52,050 nt of DNA, taken from positions 1 to 52,050 of the forward strand of contig JAIDJW010000143.1 of assembly GCA_029052015.1 (NCBI GenBank), read 5' to 3'. Positions 8,134 to 16,583 of the stretch are shown here, one piece after another. The notes under the pieces were generated by a model. That model saw nothing but the letters and a program-made list of their open reading frames with translations, had not been told where the DNA came from and did not search any database. Positions within the stretch are counted from its first letter, which is position 1. Every line of letters starts with the position of its first letter. The translations under genes were made by a program, and so were the position numbers. The DNA is from Paramuribaculum sp. GTDB taxonomy: Bacteria > Bacteroidota > Bacteroidia > Bacteroidales > Muribaculaceae.

Positions 8134-9414
8134 TTAGCGTTTGTTGCCGCAGCGGGCGCAGAATTTAGAGCCGGGAGGGAAAGGAGCCCCACAACGGCTG
8201 CACACATCGGCGCCGGCAGCCCCTACAGGCTTGCCGCAGTTGGGGCAGAAAGCGGCTCCGGGCTGAAGCTTGGTGTCGCAACCCGGACAGCGCGCCTCTA
8301 TAACCAGAGGATTGCCGCAGCTCACACACCGACGGGCATTTTCGTCATTGTCGGTGCCGCACGCCGGGCAGGGATTATATTTGTGCCCGCAATTGGGACA
8401 ATAATCCATATTGGAGGGAAAGCGCTTGGCACAGCCTGCGCAGTACACCATCCTCACCTGCTGAGGCTGCTGCATGGGCTGCTGAGCACCGGGGGCGCCG
8501 GGCACAGCCCCCGGAGCAAAAGTGGGCTGCTGATACTGCGGGGTCATCATACCGGCGCCAACTCCTCCTCCGCCGCCCATGCCGCCCATCATGTTGATGG
8601 CCATGAGACCGCCGAGAAGTCCGCCGTTGTTGTCGCCGCCGAAGCTGCCTATTGCATTGTTGGCGGTGTTGAACATCTGCTCCTGCTGCCATGTGTGGCC
8701 CGTAATGCTCTGGGCACTCTGGCTCGACAGGGCTTCCTTGACCTTACGCCCTTCGGGGGTGGTGGTGTCAATATCTATATTGCTGACATAGAATTTGGTG
8801 AGCTCCAGCCCAAGGTCGTCCCAGAAAGGAGCCATCTGCTGCCGCAGCACATTCGAAATCTGGTCGAGATAGCCCGATATCTGTTTGTAGCCCACGTGAT
8901 TTGCGGTCATGAACTGCACAATAGCGCTCTTTGCTTTGGTTGTGAATTCGCCGGTAAACTGGCTCGTCATGTCAAACTCTGTGAAATCGACTTTTGGTCC
9001 CACCACTTTTACAAGAAACTTCTCCGCGTCAATAATCCTCAGACCGTACTGACCGTCTGCGGTCAGCGGGAGCATGGTGTTGTAGTCGCTGTCGTGTATA
9101 CTAAGGCTGCCGATGCTCCAGCCTATGTTGAAAGCCTGGATTCTGTTGACAAACCATATCTCTGCGGTAAAGGGATTTTTGCCTCCGAAAGGAAATCCGT
9201 AAAGATTGCGCAGTATAGGAAGATTCTCGGTGTTGAGAGTGTGGCGCCCCGGACCAAACTTGCCCATGAGCTTGCCTTTGGAAAAGAGCACTGCCTCCTG
9301 ACTCTCCTGCACAATCAGCTGTGTGTAAGTACTTAGATTGTTTTCCGGATATTTATGGGCATAGATGACAGGCATTCCCTGCGGTTGCCATATCACCGCA
9401 TCAATAATAGCCAT
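8134..9414 (-). CDS. SPFH-domain protein with four C-terminal zinc ribbons (YdjI / virion-core-like type)
   Basis: The 426-residue product has an N-terminal SPFH (band 7) domain (about 25-240), including LIVQESQEAVLFSKGKLMGK and GPGRHTL, a Gly/Met/Gln/Pro-rich flexible linker (about 255-320), and four tandem four-Cys zinc ribbons. The cysteines fall at 325/328/339/342, 349/352/363/366, 376/379/390/393 and 405/408/419/422, each spaced CxxC-x10-CxxC. SPFH proteins form membrane-associated rings or microdomains, and the SPFH-plus-zinc-ribbon form is often annotated as virion core protein and includes B. subtilis YdjI of a PspA-type stress operon. It is the first gene of the cluster behind a good promoter. 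A role in membrane stress or organisation is inference; the architecture is secure. Confidence 0.88.
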   Translation of the reverse strand: MAIIDAVIWQPQGMPVIYAHKYPENNLSTYTQLIVQESQEAVLFSKGKLMGKFGPGRHTLNTENLPILRNLYGFPFGGKNPFTAEIWFVNRIQAFNIGWSIGSLSIHDSDYNTMLPLTADGQYGLRIIDAEKFLVKVVGPKVDFTEFDMTSQFTGEFTTKAKSAIVQFMTANHVGYKQISGYLDQISNVLRQQMAPFWDDLGLELTKFYVSNIDIDTTTPEGRKVKEALSSQSAQSITGHTWQQEQMFNTANNAIGSFGGDNNGGLLGGLMAINMMGGMGGGGGVGAGMMTPQYQQPTFAPGAVPGAPGAQQPMQQPQQVRMVYCAGCAKRFPSNMDYCPNCGHKYNPCPACGTDNDENARRCVSCGNPLVIEARCPGCDTKLQPGAAFCPNCGKPVGAAGADVCSRCGAPFPPGSKFCARCGNKR

Positions 9415-9462
9415 TGCACTTTACTTTAAGGTTGATATTTAACAAATTAGATGTGTGTTTCG

Positions 9463-9494
9463 CAAATATAACCATTTTTTATCTTTTGTGCAAA
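9463..9494 (-). promoter_or_regulatory. Bacteroidetes-type promoter of the SPFH cluster
   Basis: On the minus strand, TTTG (9491-9494) is followed after 20 bases by TATATTTG (9463-9470), matching the Bacteroidetes -33 TTTG and -7 TAnnTTTG elements. Transcription would start near 9457, about 40 bases before the SPFH start codon. Confidence 0.65.
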
Positions 9495-9508
9495 TAAAAG
9501 TAGCAGAG

Positions 9509-9605
9509 CGCCCCGTCACGGACGCGGAGGGGCGGGAGCATTGCCTATGGAGCGGCGGTTTTCAACCGCCGTATGCAGCGGACGGCGCTTGAAAAGCGCC
9601 GCCCC
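9509..9605. repeat. cluster of three GC-rich hairpins
   Basis: Two near-twin hairpins lie 11 bases apart: 9553-9571 (arms CGGCGGTT / AACCGCCG, loop TTC) and 9583-9601 (arms CGGCGCTT / AAGCGCCG, loop GAA), each with an 8 bp stem and 3-base loop. A third, larger-looped one pairs CGCCCC (9509-9514) with GGGGCG (9529-9534). No strong U tract follows on either strand. They lie between the fimbrial operon's last gene and the SPFH promoter and could act as a terminator or mRNA-stabilising structure, or be a REP-like repeated palindrome. The rest of the 9415-9631 gap holds only the promoter. Confidence 0.7.
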
Positions 9606-9631
9606 ATATTTGCATGTTGTAGCCTTAATAG

Positions 9632-12097
9632 TTATTGTACTTTGTAGAAGGCGCGGATGCGGTTGGGCTCAGTACGCGGACGACTGCCCGGGTCGTAAGT
9701 CACTTTATTATTCCAAACGACATAATGATGTGTCTGACTATTCACATTTTCACCTGCCGCATCAATTCTTGTAGCTCGGGCTCTGTCCTCATCTTCACGT
9801 TGCCCTGTTGGTCCTAAGGCGGTCTCCCTAACCTCTTTTCCAGCAGATGCTGACCAGTAAAGGATATCCTGGAATTCCGGGAATGTATTCCAATAGTTGA
9901 TGAGACCGACTTCAAGTTCGCGGATACCGGGCAAGTACCATTTGCTTTCATAAATCGATCCATCTGCATTTCGCTTATTCTTGCCCATAGCATAGTGGAA
10001 AGCGGTCTCCGGCTTTTCTGTGTTAAACATCTGCACACTACTCATTGGTACAGAACTTGCGCCGATGACCCAACTCGACATCGCCTGACCATTGGAATAG
10101 ACTTCGTATGATTCTGTGGAACCTTTAAATCCGGAAGTAGACGTATTATCAAGTCCCCAGGGCAGACCGCTGTAAAGCTCGGCGGGCATATCATGCTTGT
10201 CAAGAGGGTCTTTGTGGTCAAGATATTCCTCGTAATATTCCATCCAGCCGTCAATTGTCTCGCCTGATATTGTGCCTCGCACTCTGAGCAGGGCTTTCTG
10301 GTCAATTTCGAGGATGCGGTCGCGATCCTCGCCCTCATCATTGTGGTAATGGATGCGGACGCGGGCGGTGCGGTCGCCATAATTGGCGGGGTTATTACTC
10401 TCCGGCACATTCTCGTCAATATAGAAGTAGATGCGTGTGCGCGTTCCGCCCTCGGGGTCGCTGCCCTCAAAGTTGTTGCCTACACTTACGCTGGTATTCG
10501 CAGCCAGAGTATTGGTGACAAGGTCATGCGTGAAGTAGCGGCGGGCTCCGCGTCCGGCGGTGAGCACACCTCTGTCATATATATAGGTAGTGTTGTCAAG
10601 ACCAGCCGGTTCGGTGGTCATATTTATAGCCGGCACCTTTTCCATTCGCAACCAGCCGGGCATCTGTCCGGTAAGCTCGTCGGCAAGTATCTCTATGTCG
10701 ACCGTGCTCAGGCAGGTGGCACTCCCCTCCTCCATGCGCATGAAGTAGATGTCCATCGGCAGGGCGGTGGCATGGGCGTCAATCTTGCGCTCGTTGACGA
10801 TGGAGATGTACACCGGATTGTCGGTGCGCACATTCACTCGGCCGTCAAAGGTGTAGACAGTGGGGTCGTCATTGCGCACATAGTCGAGACCGCGGATGGA
10901 TATGCGGTTTTTGTAGCAGTGATTGCGGCGCACCTCGAAGTTGTCGACGGTATTGTTGCCGAGATACACTGTGAACTGCGCATCGTATTTGAGCCCCTGA
11001 TGGGTGATGTAGCGCCCTTTCATCACAAACGCGCTGGCTGTCTCCTTCTGTGCGATGGTCGGTTTCCAGCGCTGCTTGAGGTCGCCGTTTTTATCGTTTT
11101 CAACGATTGCGTCGGGATAGTCAGCCTCTCCGGTTGCCTTGCGCACATTCTCGTAGGTATAGTAAGTGAAGAGCATCGCCTCCTGGCCGTCGATGAGTGT
11201 GCGGTCGCTGACCTTGATGGTTTTTTCGGCCCTGAGGTCTGCACCCTTGCCAATAAGAGTCGTGTCGTTGGCACCAACTTCAGTAAAGGGCACGCATATC
11301 GGCATATTCTTGATACCGTACTCGGTGACGCGGAGCGTGGGCAGCTGATGGTCGTGGCTCGTCTGGTTGGCATCAAGACGCACCTGCACATCCACTCTCG
11401 CCATGAGCGCCCTCATGTCAAGATCTATCTTGCCGTCCTGAGCAAGTATCGCCTCATCAGCACCGCTCTTATACAGCACTACCATAGGCATGCCTCCGGC
11501 GGGGAGCTTGGTAATCTCATCGTCCTTGCGCTCCTGCGGGCGATAATACCAGTTCATGAGGTCGCTGAGGTGGGTGATGGTTATCTCTTTGGTCGGGTCG
11601 GAAGCATCGCCATGACATATCTTGCCGTCGTCTGTTATGTCTGCAACACGAAACTTGCATTCTTTGTGGTCACAGCCCGGGTCATCACATATCGCGTTAG
11701 CTACCGCGAAAATCTGCACGCCCTTAAGAGCGGTCTGACCGACAAACGCATCCTTTGGCACACTCACCGCCGCGAGCTGGCTATAGCCGAGGTCCACAAC
11801 ATGATATGGCTGCCAGGGCACATCTGCATCGGGATTTGGCTGAAGAAAATTGCCGTCGCTGTCAAAAAAGAAGAGGTGCAGGCGGTTTATCCGCTTCTCC
11901 TCAGCCTCTTTAGGCTCAAAATTTTCATTGCCGAAGGCGCGCGACATCAGCACCTGCGGCAGCATGTCGGTGCAGCGCGCGGTGATGGTCACAGCGCCCT
12001 CAGGCGCAGGCTCGGGAGCGTCAAATTTTTCCGAGGCGCACCCGCTGAGGAGCGCCGCGGCTGTGAGTGCGGAGAGTATTATATGGTGTAGTTTCAT
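9632..12097 (-). CDS. DUF4906-type fimbrial lipoprotein, probable tip or anchor subunit
   Basis: The 821-residue product has a lipoprotein signal peptide ending in LLSGC (Cys about residue 20). A fimbrillin-like N-terminal region follows (AVTITARCTDML; RINRLHLFFFDSDGNF), then long beta-rich domains typical of DUF4906 proteins found at the end of Bacteroidales fimbrillin loci. The C-terminal 200 residues contain WYLPGIRELEVGLINYW and YWSASAG, reminiscent of the FISUMP/DUF1566-type C-lectin-like modules seen on surface proteins. It is the last gene of the operon, one base after the preceding fimbrillin gene. By analogy with FimC-E and Mfa3-5 in Porphyromonas, large accessory lipoproteins cap or anchor the pilus. 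The exact role here is inference. Confidence 0.75.
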   Translation of the reverse strand: MKLHHIILSALTAAALLSGCASEKFDAPEPAPEGAVTITARCTDMLPQVLMSRAFGNENFEPKEAEEKRINRLHLFFFDSDGNFLQPNPDADVPWQPYHVVDLGYSQLAAVSVPKDAFVGQTALKGVQIFAVANAICDDPGCDHKECKFRVADITDDGKICHGDASDPTKEITITHLSDLMNWYYRPQERKDDEITKLPAGGMPMVVLYKSGADEAILAQDGKIDLDMRALMARVDVQVRLDANQTSHDHQLPTLRVTEYGIKNMPICVPFTEVGANDTTLIGKGADLRAEKTIKVSDRTLIDGQEAMLFTYYTYENVRKATGEADYPDAIVENDKNGDLKQRWKPTIAQKETASAFVMKGRYITHQGLKYDAQFTVYLGNNTVDNFEVRRNHCYKNRISIRGLDYVRNDDPTVYTFDGRVNVRTDNPVYISIVNERKIDAHATALPMDIYFMRMEEGSATCLSTVDIEILADELTGQMPGWLRMEKVPAINMTTEPAGLDNTTYIYDRGVLTAGRGARRYFTHDLVTNTLAANTSVSVGNNFEGSDPEGGTRTRIYFYIDENVPESNNPANYGDRTARVRIHYHNDEGEDRDRILEIDQKALLRVRGTISGETIDGWMEYYEEYLDHKDPLDKHDMPAELYSGLPWGLDNTSTSGFKGSTESYEVYSNGQAMSSWVIGASSVPMSSVQMFNTEKPETAFHYAMGKNKRNADGSIYESKWYLPGIRELEVGLINYWNTFPEFQDILYWSASAGKEVRETALGPTGQREDEDRARATRIDAAGENVNSQTHHYVVWNNKVTYDPGSRPRTEPNRIRAFYKVQ

Positions 12098-12098
12098 A

Positions 12099-13316
12099 TC
12101 AGTTGATAATGATGTCGTTGTCAGAGCCCTCCTGCCAGTACTCTATGCCGTTGGCGGTGAGCATGAGCAGTATCTGGTCACCGAGGAAGTTGATATTCAG
12201 GCGATAGTTTGTGCCCGCCTGAGGCATGCGCCCGAGATCGAAGTCAACAGTCTTTTCATACTCGACACCGTCGAAAGTATACTTGACGATAATATGCTTG
12301 TCTGTGCCCAGATATTTGCCGGGACCTCCGGTGATATTCGGCAGCAGGAGCACAACAGTGCCGGCGGGTTTGGTGTCGGTCGCTCCGGCGGTCTTGGCTG
12401 ACCGCGCGGGCACCTCTACCGATTTGACAATACGGTTGACTCCTTCACCGCTTGCTTCGAGAAACTGGAAGGTGCCGTAATAAAGGTCACTTCCGACAGT
12501 TATTTGCGGGTCGGAGGGTGAAAAATCTATGGTAGCATCGCGATAGAAGCCGCCGTTGAGAGTCACGCTGTTGACCTTCACCGCACCGGCCTCGCTATAG
12601 TTATTGAGCTGCACGCTCAGACCGCTCATTATATGTCTGAATTTCAAATCCACGGCACCGCTTGCGCGCACATGGTCGGTGGTGATGGCATACATAGCGT
12701 CGGTGGTGGCGTCTGGGTGACGCTCGATGCGGTTGTCCGATGAGCCCACGCCATTGCCGTGAGGGTCGTTGCTGCTGCCGTAGACCACCGTATATTTCAG
12801 ACGTGGCGCGCCGAGGTCATTGCCCTTTTCTGACGACACCTCAAATCTTCCGTCGTAGGGGTAGTAGGCAACGAAGGTGTAGCGAAAAGCCGAGGGGTCC
12901 ACACCCGTGGCAGACTCGCCCAACATAGATTTGGTGTACCAAAGCCCTACCTTTTTGTCATCGGTGGATTTATAAAAGCATCCGTTGCCTTCAACCTGAA
13001 GTTCAGCCCGGTCAAGCACATCGGGGCAAACGAGGGATTTCTTTACTTCCCATACGGAGGAACCCGATGTTGGCTCATCCAGCGAGGTGTCGTTGACATG
13101 ACGCGGAATACAGTAGCCCATCACACCGAAAGATTCGCCCTCGGGCAGGTAGCTGTTGATGAGATTCGCCCTTGAAGCGTCATCGGAGTCAATGACGAGG
13201 GGGCGGCAGAATGTGATAGTGGCGTCAGTGTCCGGAGCGTCAGGCGCGTCTCCCGAACAGGAGGCGAGCGCGAGTGCTGCCGACAGCGCGACGATATGTA
13301 AAGCGGTTAACTTCAT
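12099..13316 (-). CDS. fimbrillin-family lipoprotein 3
   Basis: The 405-residue product carries a lipoprotein signal (LALASC, Cys about residue 19) and the fimbrillin-like Mfa/FimA layout: an early ITFCRPLVIDSDDASRA segment (Arg is the usual protease-processing context in this superfamily), a central DLKFRHIMSGLSVQL motif, which is the conserved 'FRH..S/A.L' signature, and a C-terminal strand set ending GTNYRLNINFLGDQ. FimA-superfamily subunits are exported as lipoproteins, trimmed by gingipain-like proteases after Arg/Lys and polymerised by strand exchange. It is longer than the two preceding fimbrillins and adjoins the DUF4906 gene, so it may be an accessory rather than stalk subunit; that assignment is inference. 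Confidence 0.85.
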   Translation of the reverse strand: MKLTALHIVALSAALALASCSGDAPDAPDTDATITFCRPLVIDSDDASRANLINSYLPEGESFGVMGYCIPRHVNDTSLDEPTSGSSVWEVKKSLVCPDVLDRAELQVEGNGCFYKSTDDKKVGLWYTKSMLGESATGVDPSAFRYTFVAYYPYDGRFEVSSEKGNDLGAPRLKYTVVYGSSNDPHGNGVGSSDNRIERHPDATTDAMYAITTDHVRASGAVDLKFRHIMSGLSVQLNNYSEAGAVKVNSVTLNGGFYRDATIDFSPSDPQITVGSDLYYGTFQFLEASGEGVNRIVKSVEVPARSAKTAGATDTKPAGTVVLLLPNITGGPGKYLGTDKHIIVKYTFDGVEYEKTVDFDLGRMPQAGTNYRLNINFLGDQILLMLTANGIEYWQEGSDNDIIIN

Positions 13317-13368
13317 TGTCTGAGTCTGGTGGATGGAGAGATGTATATATGTGTATGGTCGCTATGCG

Positions 13369-14409
13369 TTATCTTGGCAGGTCGATATTGAGGTCGTTGA
13401 TATTTACGGGAGCCGTTGTCCAGTCCTCTACAACCGGAATATCGAAGAAAATGTGAGTGTTAAGCGCAAAGTTATATGAATAGCTCTTGCCGGGCAGCCA
13501 GGTGCCGGCGAGAGTTGAGGTTGCGGTCTGCTCGCCCAAAGAGCCTTCGGTAAACTCATAGACTATTTCAATCCTAAGGGCTGTGAAATTCTGAGGAATG
13601 GCGAGAATGACTTCATCGCCGAAAATATCCACAGGCTCGTTACCGAGCTGCAACCCTTCAGCACCTATTGTTGCGGTATAGACGGCAGTCCGCTCGCCAT
13701 GAGTCCAGCCGCCGAGCGATGAGCCGTCGGCGCTGAATGTGGTGCCGTCCCACGAACCGGAGTCGGATATGCCGCTGACTCTAAACGACTTGACCTTCAC
13801 CTTACGCGCATCGGCGTCCGGCTTGCCGTCGGAGCCGAGGTAACGGTCGTCAGAGCGCCCCCTGAAGGTGACGCGGCTCAGCAGGTGGCGAAACTTCAAA
13901 TCGACCGCAGGCTGAGTGCTGCCGTCAGCAAAAACCATGCGCCTGTCGGATGCAGACATCAGATCTGTGCCTCTTGCCGTGAAACCATTGACAGCTATAT
14001 GTGAATCAGCACCGCTGCCGGTGGTATATACAACTGTAGCTCCCTGAGGCAGCACGGCGGGATATAGAGCACGGAATTCGTATGTAAAGCCGGGCATCCA
14101 GTACTCCTCGTTGTCGTATGACCAGCTTCCGGAACTGAATGTCACAGTGCGCGCGTCAAACACCGGGAAAGTGCCGGTGACGTCAGACGGATTATAAAAC
14201 AATCCCCACACATTGAATGCGCATCCTTCGGTCTCGAAGGTGGATTTGGTTGCGGCAGCGCGGGAATCTGCCGCCGACACTTTAAATGTCAGCGGCATAC
14301 GGCCATCGTCCGGCTCATCGACAGTGGAGCTTGAACAGGCAGCGAGGGCAGCGACACAAACAGTCGCCGCCGCAGTGCGCCATATTCTTGAAATGGAGTT
14401 CAAATCCAT
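13369..14409 (-). CDS. fimbrillin-family lipoprotein 2
   Basis: The 346-residue product has a lipoprotein signal (VAALAACSSS, Cys about residue 25), an N-terminal domain with LTFKVSAADSRAAATKS, a YDNEEYWMPGFTYEFRALYP block typical of fimbrillins, the conserved DLKFRHLLSRVTF motif, and a C-terminal domain with TWLPGKSYSYNFALN. It closely parallels the next upstream fimbrillin in motif order, so the two are probably an amplified pair. Six bases separate it from that gene and 52 non-coding bases from the following one. It is a likely pilus subunit; whether stalk or accessory cannot be told from sequence alone. Confidence 0.87.
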   Translation of the reverse strand: MDLNSISRIWRTAAATVCVAALAACSSSTVDEPDDGRMPLTFKVSAADSRAAATKSTFETEGCAFNVWGLFYNPSDVTGTFPVFDARTVTFSSGSWSYDNEEYWMPGFTYEFRALYPAVLPQGATVVYTTGSGADSHIAVNGFTARGTDLMSASDRRMVFADGSTQPAVDLKFRHLLSRVTFRGRSDDRYLGSDGKPDADARKVKVKSFRVSGISDSGSWDGTTFSADGSSLGGWTHGERTAVYTATIGAEGLQLGNEPVDIFGDEVILAIPQNFTALRIEIVYEFTEGSLGEQTATSTLAGTWLPGKSYSYNFALNTHIFFDIPVVEDWTTAPVNINDLNIDLPR

Positions 14410-14415
14410 TGATTA

Positions 14416-15516
14416 TCAATTATTGTTGAACGACTGGTCAAATGTGAAGTTCGCATTACCTGTCGCGGACACCCAACCGTCATCGCCCGCATTTGCATCA
14501 GGCACGATAGAACCGGTAAAACGGATGGGGTCCATACCTGTGGCGCTGCCGGATAGTGTTATTTTGTTATTTATGCTCTGTCCCATGCTCCAGTTAGGCT
14601 GCCATGTAGCGGTGATGGTGTTGCCCATAACGCCTTTAAGTTCGCCATTGCTGTCAGGAGCAAGAATATCAAAGTCGAATATGAGGCGGACGTTGGCATA
14701 CTGGTAAGCGAAAGGTATCATGAAAACAGCTTCTGTTTCAAGATTCGTTCTCGTAGGATTGGATTGGTCGGCAGAATTCGGCGTCTGAATTATGCCATCG
14801 GCATTTGTCAGAGTGAGAGATACTGTAGGATTCTCAACGAGTCTGTCCTCAGCAACTGATGTCCATGAACCGGGATAGTTGTCACCGGAGCCGCTGAATG
14901 TGCCGTGGTCTCTGAAATTTGATATCCGCACATTGCTGATTTTCACCGTGTAATTCTCACCTGGTATCTGGCTTGCGAAAGTGAATTTCAGACGTGTGAG
15001 CACATGCTTGAATTCAAAAGCTACCGGATCGGGAGTCACTCCGGACTGGCTCGGCGGACGCTTCTGATTGAGAGACCGGGCAAAAACAAGGTCATGAGTG
15101 CAATGGCTTTGGTTGACTGTAAAATCAACTATATTGAACACGGTGCCGTTAAGGTTGGCGTTGCCGGTGGTGCCGGTGCTTACCGATGTATTCTCGCAGC
15201 TATATGCATAAAAGTCGTATGTGCCCTGCGGATTCCAGTAGCGCTCGTTGGCATATGTCCATCCGCCATCGCTCTTATTGACTGCATCGCCATGAAACAC
15301 CTGTACCGGATGCGACGAAGTGGGCACAGTGTATGTGCCGTACACATAAAAGCGGCTGAAGTTATCATTTGCGAGCGCTCGGGAATTTTTGCTCATGTGT
15401 GTGTCGAAACCGATACGTGTAGCTCCACTTTCTTTAACGTCATCGACTATGTCGGAACTTGTACAGCCGACTGCGACAACGCATGCCATAGGCAGCAGAT
15501 AGTTGAAAAGTTTCAT
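14416..15516 (-). CDS. fimbrillin-family lipoprotein 1
   Basis: I prefer the start MKLFNYLLPMACVVAVGC (15516), which gives a compact lipoprotein signal with lipobox VAVGC; the in-frame ATG at 15528 adds only MVNT. The 366-residue product contains TRIGFDTHMSKNSRA, a YANERYWNPQGTYDFYAYS block, the conserved EFKHVLTRLKFTF motif (Lys replaces the usual Arg of FRH) and a C-terminal WQPNWSMGQSINNKITL, all characteristic of the fimbrillin family. It is the first fimbrillin after the DUF5119 gene. In comparable loci this position often holds the major or first structural subunit, but this is inference. Confidence 0.85.
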   Translation of the reverse strand: MKLFNYLLPMACVVAVGCTSSDIVDDVKESGATRIGFDTHMSKNSRALANDNFSRFYVYGTYTVPTSSHPVQVFHGDAVNKSDGGWTYANERYWNPQGTYDFYAYSCENTSVSTGTTGNANLNGTVFNIVDFTVNQSHCTHDLVFARSLNQKRPPSQSGVTPDPVAFEFKHVLTRLKFTFASQIPGENYTVKISNVRISNFRDHGTFSGSGDNYPGSWTSVAEDRLVENPTVSLTLTNADGIIQTPNSADQSNPTRTNLETEAVFMIPFAYQYANVRLIFDFDILAPDSNGELKGVMGNTITATWQPNWSMGQSINNKITLSGSATGMDPIRFTGSIVPDANAGDDGWVSATGNANFTFDQSFNNN

Positions 15517-15545
15517 TGTGTTAACCATTATGTAATTACTATATT

Positions 15546-16571
15546 TTAATCTACTTCAATTGTCGGGAAATCGACATCGGTCCAGTCGCCCCAATCATCT
15601 ACATCGACTTCAAAGCCTGACTCGACCTGACTCTCTTCGTCAATGATATAGAGCCCGCTCACCGTAATCACTCCTCCTCGGGGCTGGCGCTGCATCTGGC
15701 TTGTGACATCATACTCGAATGTCTTGATTTTGCCGTTGGGCAGCATGGTCTCAAGATTGAGGGTAAAGCGAAGCGCCGAGTCAACGACCGCACCGTCGCG
15801 CCCATAATGCTCGCCGGGAAATCCGGGCACACCGAAGGTCTTCACTTTCGCTATCACTCCCCAGGCGGTGACTTCGCAGTCGAAAAGCACTGTTGCGGCA
15901 TCATCAGAAGTAGAGCCGTCGCGCAGATACACTCTCTCTGCCATGCCAGCGAGCGCTCCGCGCGCCAGTTTGACAAACTCTACCCCCTCCTCAAACTCAT
16001 ACCTTATTATATAGGTGTAGACAAGCGGACGCATGGTCACAGGCATAGGAGTGGTTTCATGAATGCCGCTCGGAGGCACCTGCGAGGAATAAGCGCCGTA
16101 CAGCACATCGGGAGGGCTGACGGTGCGCTCGCCCCGGTGAAGCGGCAGTAGCGTGGCGCGTGAGCGGGTTGTTGTTGTGGCGGTGGCATCTGACAGAGAT
16201 GCGGCATCGTTGATGACAATATATTCTGTGTCGTTGTTGTAAAAAAGGATGTCATACGGACCCTCGCCGAGGTTTACCTCGCCACCTCTGGCATCAAGGA
16301 AGTGGAGAGCCGGCTGGGAGCCGTCGGCGGGATAGACTGTCATGTTCACCGACTCCGGCTCGCCGGGGCGATGTGATTCGTATGTGCCCTCGCATGCCTC
16401 GTCATTCCAGTTTGCGGCATGATTCTCTCCATAATCACGTTCCCACTCTTTCTCATAGTCGATAGATACCTGCGAGCGCCGGAAATGGTCATAGCACAGC
16501 TCCTGACGGCACGATGTGAGAGCTACCGCGCCGAGAAATATGCAGAATATGTTTTTTACGCTGATTTGCAT
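15546..16571 (-). CDS. DUF5119 lipoprotein of the fimbrial locus
   Basis: The 341-residue product has a lipoprotein signal (LGAVALTSC) followed at once by CRQELCYDH, a hallmark of DUF5119 proteins. Two beta-rich domains follow: NMTVYPADGSQPALHF and PYDILFYNNDTEYIVI resemble the first, and VTMRPLVYTYIIRYEFEEG and a VSGLYIID strand the second, a fimbrillin-anchor-like arrangement similar to FimB/Mfa2. In this superfamily such proteins sit in the outer membrane and set pilus length or anchorage. The C-terminus is strongly acidic (EVDVDDWGDWTDVD). It lies 12 bases after the DUF3575 gene. The DUF5119 call is from recognition; the anchor role is inference. Confidence 0.8.
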   Translation of the reverse strand: MQISVKNIFCIFLGAVALTSCRQELCYDHFRRSQVSIDYEKEWERDYGENHAANWNDEACEGTYESHRPGEPESVNMTVYPADGSQPALHFLDARGGEVNLGEGPYDILFYNNDTEYIVINDAASLSDATATTTTRSRATLLPLHRGERTVSPPDVLYGAYSSQVPPSGIHETTPMPVTMRPLVYTYIIRYEFEEGVEFVKLARGALAGMAERVYLRDGSTSDDAATVLFDCEVTAWGVIAKVKTFGVPGFPGEHYGRDGAVVDSALRFTLNLETMLPNGKIKTFEYDVTSQMQRQPRGGVITVSGLYIIDEESQVESGFEVDVDDWGDWTDVDFPTIEVD

Positions 16572-16583
16572 TGAAAAAGCTCC

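Noticed and set aside
8128-9336. 402-codon plus-strand ORF antisense to the SPFH gene
   Set aside because: The minus frame has an SPFH domain and four perfect zinc ribbons; the plus frame is compositionally odd and has no recognisable features.
10343-12091. 582-codon plus-strand ORF antisense to the DUF4906 gene
   Set aside because: It is a mirror frame of a real gene with clear lipobox and family motifs; its own product has no domain, no plausible start context and biased residues (Val/His/Ile) typical of antisense frames.
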